Shown one piece after another: positions 1 through 6,361 of a stretch of DNA of 8,905 bases (the stretch's first letter is position 1; each line of letters opens with the position of its first letter). The notes beneath the pieces were generated by a model. That model did no database searches, had not been told where the DNA came from, and saw only the letters and a list, made by a program, of their open reading frames with translations. The position numbers and the translations under genes were made by a program. The stretch spans positions 1-8,905 of the forward strand of contig CALCGO010000081.1 in NCBI GenBank assembly GCA_937901055.1. Direction: 5' to 3'. This DNA comes from an uncultured Rhodobacterales bacterium (lineage in GTDB: Bacteria; Pseudomonadota; Alphaproteobacteria; Rhodobacterales; Rhodobacteraceae).

Positions 1-521
1 TGGGAATGGCGCGGATGCTGGAGTTGGTGGACGAGATTGCCTGGTCCCATGCGCCAGACGCTGTTGGCGCTGCGGGGCATATCGACGTTTATCCAAACTC
101 ACGCAACGTGATCCCGGGAAAGGTAGTGTTTACCGTCGATTTCCGCTCGCCTAATCTGGCAACGATCGAGGATATGGAAGCGCGTTTTGCAGATGGCGCG
201 AAACGAATTGCAGAAGAAATGGGGTTAGGTGTCGAGCTTGAGAAAGTTGGCGGCTTTGATCCGGTAACCTTCGACGAAGATTGCGTAACGGCAATCCGCA
301 ACGCGGCTGAACGGTTGGGATATTCCCACCGCAATCTGATTTCCGGCGCGGGACATGATGCCTGCTGGATCAACGGGACCACGCCAACCGCGATGGTCAT
401 GTGCCCTTGTGTGGATGGTCTAAGCCATAACGAGGCTGAAGATATTAGCCGCGAATGGGCAACGGCAGGGGCAGATGTTCTGCTGCATGCGGTTGTCGAA
501 ACTGCAGGAATTGTTGAGTGA
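1..521 (+). CDS. M20-family Zn-dependent amidohydrolase, C-terminal part (N-carbamoyl-L-amino-acid hydrolase / beta-ureidopropionase type)
   Basis: This is the 3' end of a gene that begins outside the window; the reading frame is open from base 3 and stops with TGA at 519-521. About 172 residues are visible, against roughly 400-420 for the family. Counting from the first visible Met (base 6), Asn34 and Arg47 are 13 residues apart, the spacing of the carboxylate-binding Asn/Arg pair in L-N-carbamoylases. They lie in the small dimerisation domain that ends with VDFRSPN. The catalytic domain then resumes with GAGHDA (His117) and SHNEAE (His141, the expected C-terminal metal ligand). Family members hydrolyse N-carbamoyl amino acids to the free amino acid, CO2 and ammonia in the cytoplasm. 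The neighbouring dihydropyrimidinase makes N-carbamoyl-beta-alanine the likeliest substrate, but an allantoate or N-carbamoyl-L-amino-acid substrate cannot be excluded. The met at base 6 is internal, not the start. Confidence 0.88.
   Translation, partial: GMARMLELVDEIAWSHAPDAVGAAGHIDVYPNSRNVIPGKVVFTVDFRSPNLATIEDMEARFADGAKRIAEEMGLGVELEKVGGFDPVTFDEDCVTAIRNAAERLGYSHRNLISGAGHDACWINGTTPTAMVMCPCVDGLSHNEAEDISREWATAGADVLLHAVVETAGIVE
506..510 (+). promoter_or_regulatory. Shine-Dalgarno site for the 53-residue membrane protein
   Basis: AGGAA lies inside the end of the hydrolase gene, 7 bases before a GTG codon at 518. It supports GTG as a real start, with translation coupled to termination of the upstream gene through the GTGA overlap. 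Confidence 0.55.
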
Positions 522-679
522 AGTACGATAAAAATAAGCGCCCAGTCTCCGTTTTTCAGTGGTTTTGGGACGTATTTAAAGCCGCATTCTCAAAAGATGG
601 CATGCTTATTCAAATTCGCATATTCGTAATCGCACTACTATTCGTCGTTCTTGCAATTTTCATCGTGTCGCTATTCTGA
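518..679 (+). CDS. Small single-pass membrane protein, 53 residues, function unknown
   Basis: I do not recognise this gene. It starts with GTG at 518 inside the hydrolase stop (GTGA overlap), has AGGAA 7 bases upstream, and ends with TGA at 677-679, 25 bases before hydA. The product has a basic N-terminus (Lys2, Lys5, Lys7, Arg8), then an aromatic, probably amphipathic stretch (residues 12-24, with Phe13, Trp15, Phe16, Trp17, Phe20 and Phe24). From about residue 31 to the C-terminus it is a single hydrophobic segment of Ile, Val, Leu, Phe and Ala. It therefore looks like a C-tail-anchored inner-membrane protein with the N-terminus in the cytoplasm. Base composition is more AT-rich than the flanking genes. 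Position between two catabolic enzymes suggests a link to the pathway or the transporter, but that is inference. It could also be a spacer that happens to be open; the overlap, the ribosome site and the clean hydrophobic helix argue against that. Confidence 0.6.
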   Translation: MKYDKNKRPVSVFQWFWDVFKAAFSKDGMLIQIRIFVIALLFVVLAIFIVSLF

Positions 680-704
680 GCAAATAGAAATAGGGAGAAA
701 CTAA

Positions 705-2165
705 ATGACCAAAGTAATCAAAGGCGGCACGGTCGTCACGGCTGATCGCACGTGGAAAGCCGATGTCCTGATTGAGGGCGAGACTATCAAGCAGATCGGC
801 GAGGATCTGAAAGGCGACAAGTACATTGATGCTTCGGGCGCTTATGTTATCCCCGGCGGTATCGACCCACACACGCATCTGGAGATGCCGTTTATGGGCA
901 CGACCGCTGCCGAAACATTCGAGAGCGGTACTTTCGCCGCCGCCGCAGGTGGAACGACTATGTTGGTCGATTTTTGTTTGCCCAGTGAAGACGGAAGCCT
1001 TGTGAACGCGATTAACGAATGGCATCGAAAATCAGCGCCGCAGATTTGCGGCGATATTGGATATCACATGGCGATAACCGGTTGGAATGAAGGCATTTTC
1101 GACGAAATGGCCGAGGTTGTGAAGATGGGGGTTAACACCTTCAAGCATTTCATGGCCTACAAGGGTGCGTTGATGGTTGAAGACGACGAAATGTACGCCA
1201 GCTTCCAGCGTTGCGCATCGCTTGGGGCCTTGCCGCTGGTACATGCGGAAAACGGCGATATAGTTGATATCTTACAGAAAAAATACATGGCTGAGGGGAT
1301 TACGGGACCGGAAGGTCACGCTTTTTCTCGCCCGCCCGAGGTTGAAGGCGAAGCCGCCAACCGTGCGATTATGATCGCAGATGCGGCTGGTGTACCGCTT
1401 TATATCGTACACGTTTCATGCGAGCAGGCGCATGAAGCCATTCGCCGTGCGCGCCAAAAAGGTATGCGGGTTTACGGGGAACCTTTGATCCAGCATCTGA
1501 CCTTGGACGAGAGCGAATATTTCAACAAGGACTGGGAATATGCGGCGCGTCGGGTGATGTCTCCGCCATTCCGGAACAAGGAACATCAGGCTAGCCTTTG
1601 GGCGGGTTTGCAGTCCGGCTCCTTGCAGGTTGTTGCCACGGATCACGCGGCGTTTACGACCGAACAGAAGCATATGGGTGATGCAGGTTTCCCGATGATC
1701 CCGAACGGGACTGGCGGGTTGGAAGAACGGCTTGCAGTGTTGTGGACCGAAGGCGTCGAAACCGGTCGTTTGACCATGAACGAGTTCGTTGCTGCGACGT
1801 CGACTAACATCGCTAAAATCCTGAATGTCTATCCCAAGAAGGGTGCGATTGTTGAGGGTGGCGACGCGGATATTGTGGTTTGGGATCCGACGATTTCCAA
1901 GACTGTTTCGGCATCTACGCAGAAATCTATCATTGATTACAATGTGTTCGAAGGCTTTGAAGTCAAAGCCCAAGCGCGGTATACGCTTAGCCGTGGCGAT
2001 GTGATCTGGGCTTATGGTCAGAACAGCCAACCGCAACCGGGGCGCGGGAAATTTATTCCTCGTCCGGCGTTTCCGGCGGTAAATCAGGCGCTTAGCAAGT
2101 GGAAAGAGTTGAACTCCCCACGGATGGTTAAGCGCGATCCTATGAACATTCCATCGGGAGTTTGA
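705..2165 (+). CDS. hydA: Dihydropyrimidinase / D-hydantoinase
   Basis: A complete 486-residue amidohydrolase-superfamily enzyme, usual length for the family. It opens the ring of 5,6-dihydrouracil or dihydrothymine (and often 5-substituted hydantoins) to the N-carbamoyl product in the cytoplasm. All binuclear-zinc ligands are present: His56 and His58 (in GGIDPHTH), Lys147 as the carbamylated lysine (TFKHFMAYKG), His180 (PLVH), His236 (YIVHVS) and Asp313 (ATDH). The substrate-binding set Tyr152, Ser286 and Asn334 also matches structurally known hydantoinases. The ATG at 705 has AGGGAG 7 bases upstream. The gene follows the carbamoyl-hydrolase and the small membrane gene and ends one base before the ABC ATPase start, so it is in the middle of the operon. 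The two enzymes catalyse consecutive steps of reductive pyrimidine catabolism. Exact substrate preference (dihydropyrimidine or hydantoin) cannot be read from the sequence; the physiological role is most likely pyrimidine breakdown. Confidence 0.95.
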   Translation: MTKVIKGGTVVTADRTWKADVLIEGETIKQIGEDLKGDKYIDASGAYVIPGGIDPHTHLEMPFMGTTAAETFESGTFAAAAGGTTMLVDFCLPSEDGSLVNAINEWHRKSAPQICGDIGYHMAITGWNEGIFDEMAEVVKMGVNTFKHFMAYKGALMVEDDEMYASFQRCASLGALPLVHAENGDIVDILQKKYMAEGITGPEGHAFSRPPEVEGEAANRAIMIADAAGVPLYIVHVSCEQAHEAIRRARQKGMRVYGEPLIQHLTLDESEYFNKDWEYAARRVMSPPFRNKEHQASLWAGLQSGSLQVVATDHAAFTTEQKHMGDAGFPMIPNGTGGLEERLAVLWTEGVETGRLTMNEFVAATSTNIAKILNVYPKKGAIVEGGDADIVVWDPTISKTVSASTQKSIIDYNVFEGFEVKAQARYTLSRGDVIWAYGQNSQPQPGRGKFIPRPAFPAVNQALSKWKELNSPRMVKRDPMNIPSGV

Positions 2166-2166
2166 T

Positions 2167-2949
2167 GTGAACCAAGAGGTTGTAATCGAGGCCAAAAAAC
2201 TGAGCCTGACGTTTGAAACAAACGACGGGCCGGTGCATGCGCTTAAGGATGTTGATCTAACGATTAACAGAGGTGATTTTGTTTCGTTTATCGGCCCGTC
2301 TGGTTGCGGAAAGACGACGTTCTTGCGGGTGATGGCCGACTTGGAACAGCCTACTGGCGGTGACATTTCCGTCAATGGAATGACACCCGAAGAGGCACGA
2401 TTGAAGCGGGCTTACGGGTATGTGTTTCAGGCAGCGGGCTTGTATCCTTGGCGCACGATCGGTGGGAATATCCGTTTACCACTTGAAATCATGGGGTATT
2501 CCAAGGCGGAACAAGCCGAGCGTGTTAAGGAAGTTCTGGAACTTGTCCATCTGGACGGGTTTGCGAAAAAGTTCCCTTGGCAACTTTCTGGTGGCATGCA
2601 GCAGCGGGCATCTATTGCGCGGGCGCTTAGTTTTGATGCTGATTTGATGTTGATGGACGAACCCTTCGGGGCGCTGGACGAAATCGTTCGGGACCATCTT
2701 AATGAACAACTTCTGGAGCTGTGGGCCGAGACAAACAAGACGATTTGTTTCGTTACGCACTCCATCCCTGAAGCGGTTTATTTGAGCACCAAGATTGTTG
2801 TTATGTCGCCGCGACCGGGTCGTGTTACGGATGTTATCGAGAGCACTTTGCCGCGTGAACGGCCACTGGATATTCGCGAGAGTCAGGAGTTTCTGGACAT
2901 CGCGCATCGAGTTCGTGAAGGGCTGCGTGCGGGGCATGGAGATGGTTAA
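2167..2949 (+). CDS. ABC transporter ATP-binding protein (NMT1/TauB/SsuB-type importer)
   Basis: A complete 260-residue nucleotide-binding subunit that powers the importer formed with the two permeases downstream. Motifs appear in order: Walker A GPSGCGKT at residues 43-50, Q-loop Gln88 in VFQAAGLYPW, signature LSGGMQQR at 140-147, Walker B LMLMDEP at 160-166, D-loop ALDE at 169-172, and H-loop His198. The run from the Q-loop to LYPWRT is typical of the taurine/nitrate/sulfonate (TauB/SsuB/NrtD) group, which also includes pyrimidine-precursor importers. It starts at GTG 2167, one base after the hydA stop, with GGGAG (2156-2160) 6 bases upstream, so translation is probably coupled to hydA. No ATG in the frame fits better. 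The protein ends at TAA 2947-2949, followed by an 87-base gap with tandem repeats. Confidence 0.93.
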   Translation: MNQEVVIEAKKLSLTFETNDGPVHALKDVDLTINRGDFVSFIGPSGCGKTTFLRVMADLEQPTGGDISVNGMTPEEARLKRAYGYVFQAAGLYPWRTIGGNIRLPLEIMGYSKAEQAERVKEVLELVHLDGFAKKFPWQLSGGMQQRASIARALSFDADLMLMDEPFGALDEIVRDHLNEQLLELWAETNKTICFVTHSIPEAVYLSTKIVVMSPRPGRVTDVIESTLPRERPLDIRESQEFLDIAHRVREGLRAGHGDG

Positions 2950-2967
2950 CACTTTCCAAAAACCCGT

Positions 2968-3011
2968 GTACACAACACGTACACAACACGTACACAATGC
3001 GTATGCACAAT
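2968..3011 (+). repeat. 11-bp tandem repeat (GTACACAACAC), three clear copies plus one degenerate
   Basis: Copies: 2968-2978 and 2979-2989 are identical (GTACACAACAC), 2990-3000 differs at two bases (GTACACAATGC), and 3001-3011 is a degenerate fourth copy (GTATGCACAAT). The first copy overlaps the 8-bp palindrome GTGTACAC at 2966-2973. The array fills the middle of the 87-base gap between the ATPase and permease 1, the only sizeable gap in an otherwise tightly packed operon. An 11-bp period places each copy on nearly the same face of the DNA helix, as in iterated protein-binding sites, but a simple slippage product without function is equally possible. Confidence 0.8.
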
Positions 3012-3036
3012 TTGGCGTTAACCTTTTGGTGGGCGC

Positions 3037-3912
3037 ATGAAGCGGATGTGGCAAAGGTTCGGACCGGTGACGACCGTTGTTCTGGCGATTTTCGCGATTT
3101 GGTACGTGATGGCTATCGTACTGAATTCCGCGTGGACGAACGACAAGCTGAGCCGTTCTGGTGAGACAATGACCGTGGTTGAGCATGTTGCTGACACTTG
3201 GAGCCAGAAGAAACCGCGCCTTCCTGCCCCACATCAAGTGGCGGTGGAGTTGTGGAATACGACGGCGATGAAGAGCGTTACCTCGAAGCGGTCGCTGGTT
3301 TTCCATTCGTGGATAACACTGTCGTCTACGCTGTTGGGTTTCGCGATGGGAACGGTGTTGGGCATACTGCTGGCGGTCGGGATTGTGCATAACAAGGCGA
3401 TGAACCTGTCAGTGATGCCGTGGGTGATTGCCAGCCAGACCATTCCGATTTTGGCGATTGCACCAATGATTATCGTTGTGCTGAATGCGGTCGGGATATC
3501 GGGATTGGTGCCTAAAGCGGTGATTTCCATGTATCTGAGTTTCTTCCCCGTCGTTGTCGGCATGGTTAAAGGTTTGCGGGCGCCGGATGCGATGCAGTTG
3601 GACCAGATGCGGACTTGGAATGCTGGCAAGTGGACGACGTTCTGGGCGCTTCGGTGGCCGTCGTCTGTGCCCTATCTGTTTCCATCTCTGAAAATCGGTG
3701 TGGCCGCTGCGCTGGTCGGCGCAATTGTCGCCGAGCTGCCGACAGGTGCCGTTCGTGGGCTTGGCGCGCGCCTTCTGGCTGGTAGTTATTACGGGCAGAC
3801 AATCCAGATTTGGTCGGCGTTGTTGATGGCGGCCGCATTGGCTGCATCTTTGGTGATGATCCTTGGGCAGATTGAAAAATACACGCTGCGGAAAATGGGG
3901 ATGAGCCGATGA
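3037..3912 (+). CDS. ABC transporter permease 1 (BPD_transp_1 family)
   Basis: A complete 291-residue inner-membrane subunit of the importer. An N-terminal hydrophobic helix (about residues 11-30) is followed by a long hydrophilic stretch (31-90) ending with the LPAPHQV element that introduces the transport domain in TauC/SsuC-type permeases. Further helices are at about 94-116, 126-148, 161-180, 217-236 and 256-277. The cytoplasmic coupling (EAA) loop is at about 190-216, with TWNAGKW and WP; it has Asn195 where the family nearly always has Gly. The ATG at 3037 is the first start after an in-frame TAA at 3019-3021; its ribosome site (GGTGGG, 3028-3033) is poor, so an alternative ATG at 3046 cannot be ruled out. 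It ends in ATGA, overlapping the start of permease 2, so the two are probably made in equal amounts and pair as a heterodimer. Confidence 0.9.
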   Translation: MKRMWQRFGPVTTVVLAIFAIWYVMAIVLNSAWTNDKLSRSGETMTVVEHVADTWSQKKPRLPAPHQVAVELWNTTAMKSVTSKRSLVFHSWITLSSTLLGFAMGTVLGILLAVGIVHNKAMNLSVMPWVIASQTIPILAIAPMIIVVLNAVGISGLVPKAVISMYLSFFPVVVGMVKGLRAPDAMQLDQMRTWNAGKWTTFWALRWPSSVPYLFPSLKIGVAAALVGAIVAELPTGAVRGLGARLLAGSYYGQTIQIWSALLMAAALAASLVMILGQIEKYTLRKMGMSR

Positions 3913-4844
3913 ACGACTGGAAATTCATGAATGGCTACAACCTGATTTACGCTATCGAAGCGATTGTAGTATTGGGTATCGGTTTGGCGACCATAGGCAT
4001 TTTGGCTCCGGAAGCCGTTCCACTTTTGGCGTTTTGGTTAATTATGTGGGCAATTAACGCATACCTGTCCACGTGGAGTCAGTTTAGATTTGTCCGCTTG
4101 TTAGTTCCAATAATTTTTGGATTTACGCTGTTGATGCTTTGGGAGGGCACGGTCAGAATTTACGAGGTTAAGGCGGTGTTGTTGCCCCCACCTTCGATGA
4201 TTGGTGCAGCTTTTGTGAACAACATCCCGACGCTTTGGGCGGATTTTGTGCAGACGTTTATCAAGGGCGCGTTGAGCGGCTATATCATTGGATGTGGCGC
4301 GGCGTTCCTTACTGCAATTGCCATTGATCGCTCGCCTTTCTTGCAAAAGGGATTGCTGCCGGTTGGTAACTTCGTGGCAGCATTGCCGATTATCGGGATG
4401 GCTCCGATTTTGGTGATGTGGTTCGGGTTTGGCTGGCAATCGAAAGCCGCCGTTGTTGTTATCATGGTGTTCTTCCCGATGCTGGTGAACACGGTGCAAG
4501 GGATGCAAGCCCAAGACAGTATGCAGCGCGATTTGATGCGGACGTATGCGGCGAGTTATCCGCAAAAGCTGTTGAAATTGCGCCTTCCTGCGGCAGCGCC
4601 CTTTATTTTTAACGGACTCAAAATTTCCACGACATTGGCGCTGATCGGCGCTATCGTGGCCGAGTTCTTTGGCTCACCCACGGTTGGAATGGGTTTTCGT
4701 ATCTCGACCGAAGTCGGGCGTTTAGCGCTCGATATGGTTTGGGCAGAGATTGTGGTGGCGGCGATCGCCGGTTCCGCATTTTATGGTGTGGTAGCGCTTC
4801 TTGAGAAAGCGACCACGTTTTGGCACCCTTCCCAGCGCGGGTAG
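3909..4844 (+). CDS. ABC transporter permease 2 (BPD_transp_1 family, extended N-terminus)
   Basis: A complete 311-residue partner permease, starting in an ATGA overlap with permease 1. Hydrophobic helices are at about 11-31, 36-53, 61-79, 120-138, 153-172, 180-197, 236-254 and 279-298, about two more than a usual 250-270-residue TauC/SsuC permease; the extra pair lies at the N-terminus. The canonical part begins near residue 61, with LLPPPSMIG at 91-99 as the usual element before the transport domain. The EAA-type loop at about 209-230 (TYAASYP, then LRLPAAAP) carries Ala214 at the usual Gly position. It forms the membrane channel with permease 1 and is driven by the ATPase encoded upstream. 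The stop at 4842-4844 lies 19 bases before the binding-protein gene. Function as an importer permease is clear; the substrate is inferred from context. Confidence 0.92.
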   Translation: MNDWKFMNGYNLIYAIEAIVVLGIGLATIGILAPEAVPLLAFWLIMWAINAYLSTWSQFRFVRLLVPIIFGFTLLMLWEGTVRIYEVKAVLLPPPSMIGAAFVNNIPTLWADFVQTFIKGALSGYIIGCGAAFLTAIAIDRSPFLQKGLLPVGNFVAALPIIGMAPILVMWFGFGWQSKAAVVVIMVFFPMLVNTVQGMQAQDSMQRDLMRTYAASYPQKLLKLRLPAAAPFIFNGLKISTTLALIGAIVAEFFGSPTVGMGFRISTEVGRLALDMVWAEIVVAAIAGSAFYGVVALLEKATTFWHPSQRG

Positions 4845-4853
4845 GGTTAACTT

Positions 4854-4858
4854 GGAGG
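4854..4858 (+). promoter_or_regulatory. Strong Shine-Dalgarno site fixing the binding-protein start
   Basis: GGAGG lies 5 bases before ATG 4864. It is the strongest ribosome site in the operon, suiting a binding protein that is usually needed in excess over the permeases. It also shows that the in-frame upstream codons (back to a TTG at 4801) are not translated as part of this protein, since the signal peptide begins at 4864. Confidence 0.8.
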
Positions 4859-4863
4859 AAAAG

Positions 4864-5853
4864 ATGAATAAAATATTAACAGGTGCGCTAACCGGAGCAA
4901 TGATGTTCGGCGGTTTTGCAGCACAAGCGACGGACGATGTGACGTTGCAGCTTAAATGGGTAACGCAGGCGCAGTTCGCTGGTTACTATGTTGCGCTGGA
5001 CAATGGCTTTTACGCCGACGAAGGTCTGAACGTTGAAATTAAGCCGGGTGGCCCGGATATCGCACCAGCACAGGTTATTGCCGGTGGCGGCGCTGATGTT
5101 GTTCTTGACTGGATGCCTTCCGCCCTTGCTTCGCGTGAAAAAGGTCTGAACGTGGTTAACATCGCGCAGCCTTTCGCGTCTTCGGGCATGATGCTGACGT
5201 GTCGTAAAGACAGTGGCATTGCGTCCCCTGCTGATTTCGCGGGTAAAACGCTGGGTGTTTGGTTCTTCGGCAACGAGTATCCGTTCCTTAGCTGGATGTC
5301 CCAACTTGGCCTATCCGTTGACGGTGGTGCTGATGGCGTGACGGTTCTGAAACAGGGCTTCAACGTTGATCCGATCCTTCAGGGTCAGGCCGATTGTGTG
5401 TCGACTATGACATATAACGAGTACTGGCAGATCATTGATGCGGGTCTAACGGCTGACGACTTGATCGTGTTCAAGTATGAGGACCAAGGTGTCGCGACGC
5501 TTGAGGATGGCATGTATGTTCTGGAAGAAAACCTGAACGATGCGGCGTTCGTAGACAAGATGGTTCGCTTTGTTCGTGCGTCCATGGCTGGTTGGAAATG
5601 GGCTGAAGAAAACCCGGATGCCGCAGCGATGATCGTTCTTGAGAACGACGCGTCCGGTGCGCAGACTGAAGAGCACCAGAAACGTATGATGGGCGAGATT
5701 GCCAAGCTGACCGCCGGTTCAAACGGCGCGCTTGATATCGCAGCTTACGAGCGTACGGTTTCTTCGCTTATGTCCGGTGGTTCCGATCCGGTTATCACGA
5801 TGGAGCCAACAGGCGCTTGGACTCATGCGATTACGGATGCAGCTTTGAACTAA
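4864..5853 (+). CDS. ABC transporter substrate-binding protein, NMT1/THI5-like (ThiY-related), periplasmic
   Basis: A 329-residue secreted binding protein. A Sec signal peptide covers residues 1-22: Lys3, a hydrophobic Ala/Gly/Met/Leu core, and probable cleavage after AAQA, before Thr23. The mature part starts with the NMT1/THI5 pattern: LQLKWVTQAQFAGYYVA (residues 28-44), GFYADEGLNV (48-57) and the PGGPD loop (61-65), followed by GGGADVVLDW (74-83) and ADFAGKTLGVW (123-133). The closest characterised relatives bind pyrimidine compounds such as the thiamin precursor formylaminopyrimidine. Beside dihydropyrimidinase and a carbamoyl hydrolase, the cargo is more likely a pyrimidine base, dihydropyrimidine or hydantoin for catabolism; that is inference. 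The start is chosen from the GGAGG site and signal peptide. It is the last gene of the operon and is followed 21 bases later by an intrinsic terminator. Confidence 0.92.
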   Translation: MNKILTGALTGAMMFGGFAAQATDDVTLQLKWVTQAQFAGYYVALDNGFYADEGLNVEIKPGGPDIAPAQVIAGGGADVVLDWMPSALASREKGLNVVNIAQPFASSGMMLTCRKDSGIASPADFAGKTLGVWFFGNEYPFLSWMSQLGLSVDGGADGVTVLKQGFNVDPILQGQADCVSTMTYNEYWQIIDAGLTADDLIVFKYEDQGVATLEDGMYVLEENLNDAAFVDKMVRFVRASMAGWKWAEENPDAAAMIVLENDASGAQTEEHQKRMMGEIAKLTAGSNGALDIAAYERTVSSLMSGGSDPVITMEPTGAWTHAITDAALN

Positions 5854-5874
5854 GGTTCACATCTTGGAAAACTG

Positions 5875-5907
5875 AAAACGCCCGCGATAATTCGCGGGCG
5901 TTTTTTT
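5875..5907 (+). terminator. Intrinsic terminator of the pyrimidine/ABC operon
   Basis: A GC-rich perfect stem (ACGCCCGCGA at 5878-5887 paired with 5892-5901, loop TAAT) is extended by A:T pairs on both sides and followed by seven T (5901-5907). It lies between the convergent stops of the binding protein (5853) and the VOC gene (5933). Read on the minus strand the stem is followed by four T, so it may also end VOC transcripts, less efficiently. Confidence 0.93.
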
Positions 5908-5932
5908 GTTGATGCAGCATTCCGATCTACCG

Positions 5933-6304
5933 TTAGACGTGCTGGTCCAGCAAAACCGGATTGCCGTCCGGATCTGTGAGAATCACGCTGGCTGGGCCGC
6001 TGGTACTTTCGTCAGCTTCGGTATCCAGTTTGACCCCTTCGGATTTCAGGTGTTTCTGGATTTCCCGTATATCCTGAAAGCTTTCCAATGGCTGTCCCGC
6101 CGCGTCCCAACCGGGGTTAAACGTCAGTGTGTTGCTTCCGATCATGCCAACGAACAGGCCGATCGTTGTTGTTCCGCTTCGCAGGATCAGCCACCCTTGT
6201 TCTGCGACGCCGCCAATAGGTTCAAATCCCAGTTTTTCATAAAATTCTTGTGATGCAGCGATGTCTTTTACATTCAAGCTGATCGAAAATGCGCCCAATT
6301 CCAT
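5933..6304 (-). CDS. VOC-superfamily (glyoxalase/bleomycin-resistance/dioxygenase fold) protein
   Basis: A 123-residue single-domain protein, normal length for a small VOC member. It has the two beta-alpha-beta-beta-beta modules: the first begins with SISLNVKD and continues SQEFYEKLGF (residues 7-14 and 18-27); the second includes the helix around 76-90 and ends with TDPDGNPVLL (110-119). The usual metal-ligand positions look lost: Ser7 stands where His is expected on the first strand and Leu118 where the last-strand Glu is expected. It is therefore probably not a metal-dependent glyoxalase I and may bind a small ligand or have another role; no substrate can be named. The ATG at 6304 has a purine-rich GGGGGAG ribosome site (6309-6315) 4 bases upstream. 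The gene converges on the ABC operon and lies downstream of acnA, separated from it by a terminator. Confidence 0.87.
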   Translation of the reverse strand: MELGAFSISLNVKDIAASQEFYEKLGFEPIGGVAEQGWLILRSGTTTIGLFVGMIGSNTLTFNPGWDAAGQPLESFQDIREIQKHLKSEGVKLDTEADESTSGPASVILTDPDGNPVLLDQHV

Positions 6305-6332
6305 TTGACTCCCCCTTCTTTTGGAAATGGCA

Positions 6333-6361
6333 TTTATACCATAAAAAAGCGCCCTTCACAA
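6333..6361 (-). promoter_or_regulatory. Possible sigma70-type promoter of the VOC gene
   Basis: Read on the minus strand, TTGTGA (6361-6356) and TATAAA (6338-6333) are separated by exactly 17 bases. They match the -35 and -10 consensus at four and five of six positions. Transcription would start near 6326, giving a leader of about 20 bases that contains the GGGGGAG ribosome site. The -35 element lies in the loop and distal arm of the acnA terminator, so the two signals overlap. Confidence 0.4.

Noticed and set aside
1416..2375. Open frame of 319 codons on the minus strand across hydA and the ATPase gene
   Set aside because: It crosses two well-supported genes, has no recognisable motif and no credible ribosome site; a shadow frame.
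2944..3023. GGTTAAC at 2944-2950 and GTTAACC at 3017-3023 as inverted repeats flanking the 11-bp array
   Set aside because: Only 7 bases long, GTTAAC is itself a palindrome, and the same string recurs in several coding places in the window; chance is sufficient.
2795..3040. 81-codon plus-strand frame across the ATPase end and the repeat gap
   Set aside because: It is out of frame over most of its length within the ATPase gene, and the tail only translates the tandem repeat; no ribosome site or motif.
2476..3390. Open frame of 304 codons on the minus strand over the ATPase-permease gap
   Set aside because: Rich in Arg, His and Gln as expected from reverse-strand reading; no motif, and it overlaps two real genes.
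4801..4863. Upstream in-frame extension of the binding protein from TTG 4801
   Set aside because: It would overlap permease 2, bury the signal peptide and ignore the GGAGG site before ATG 4864.
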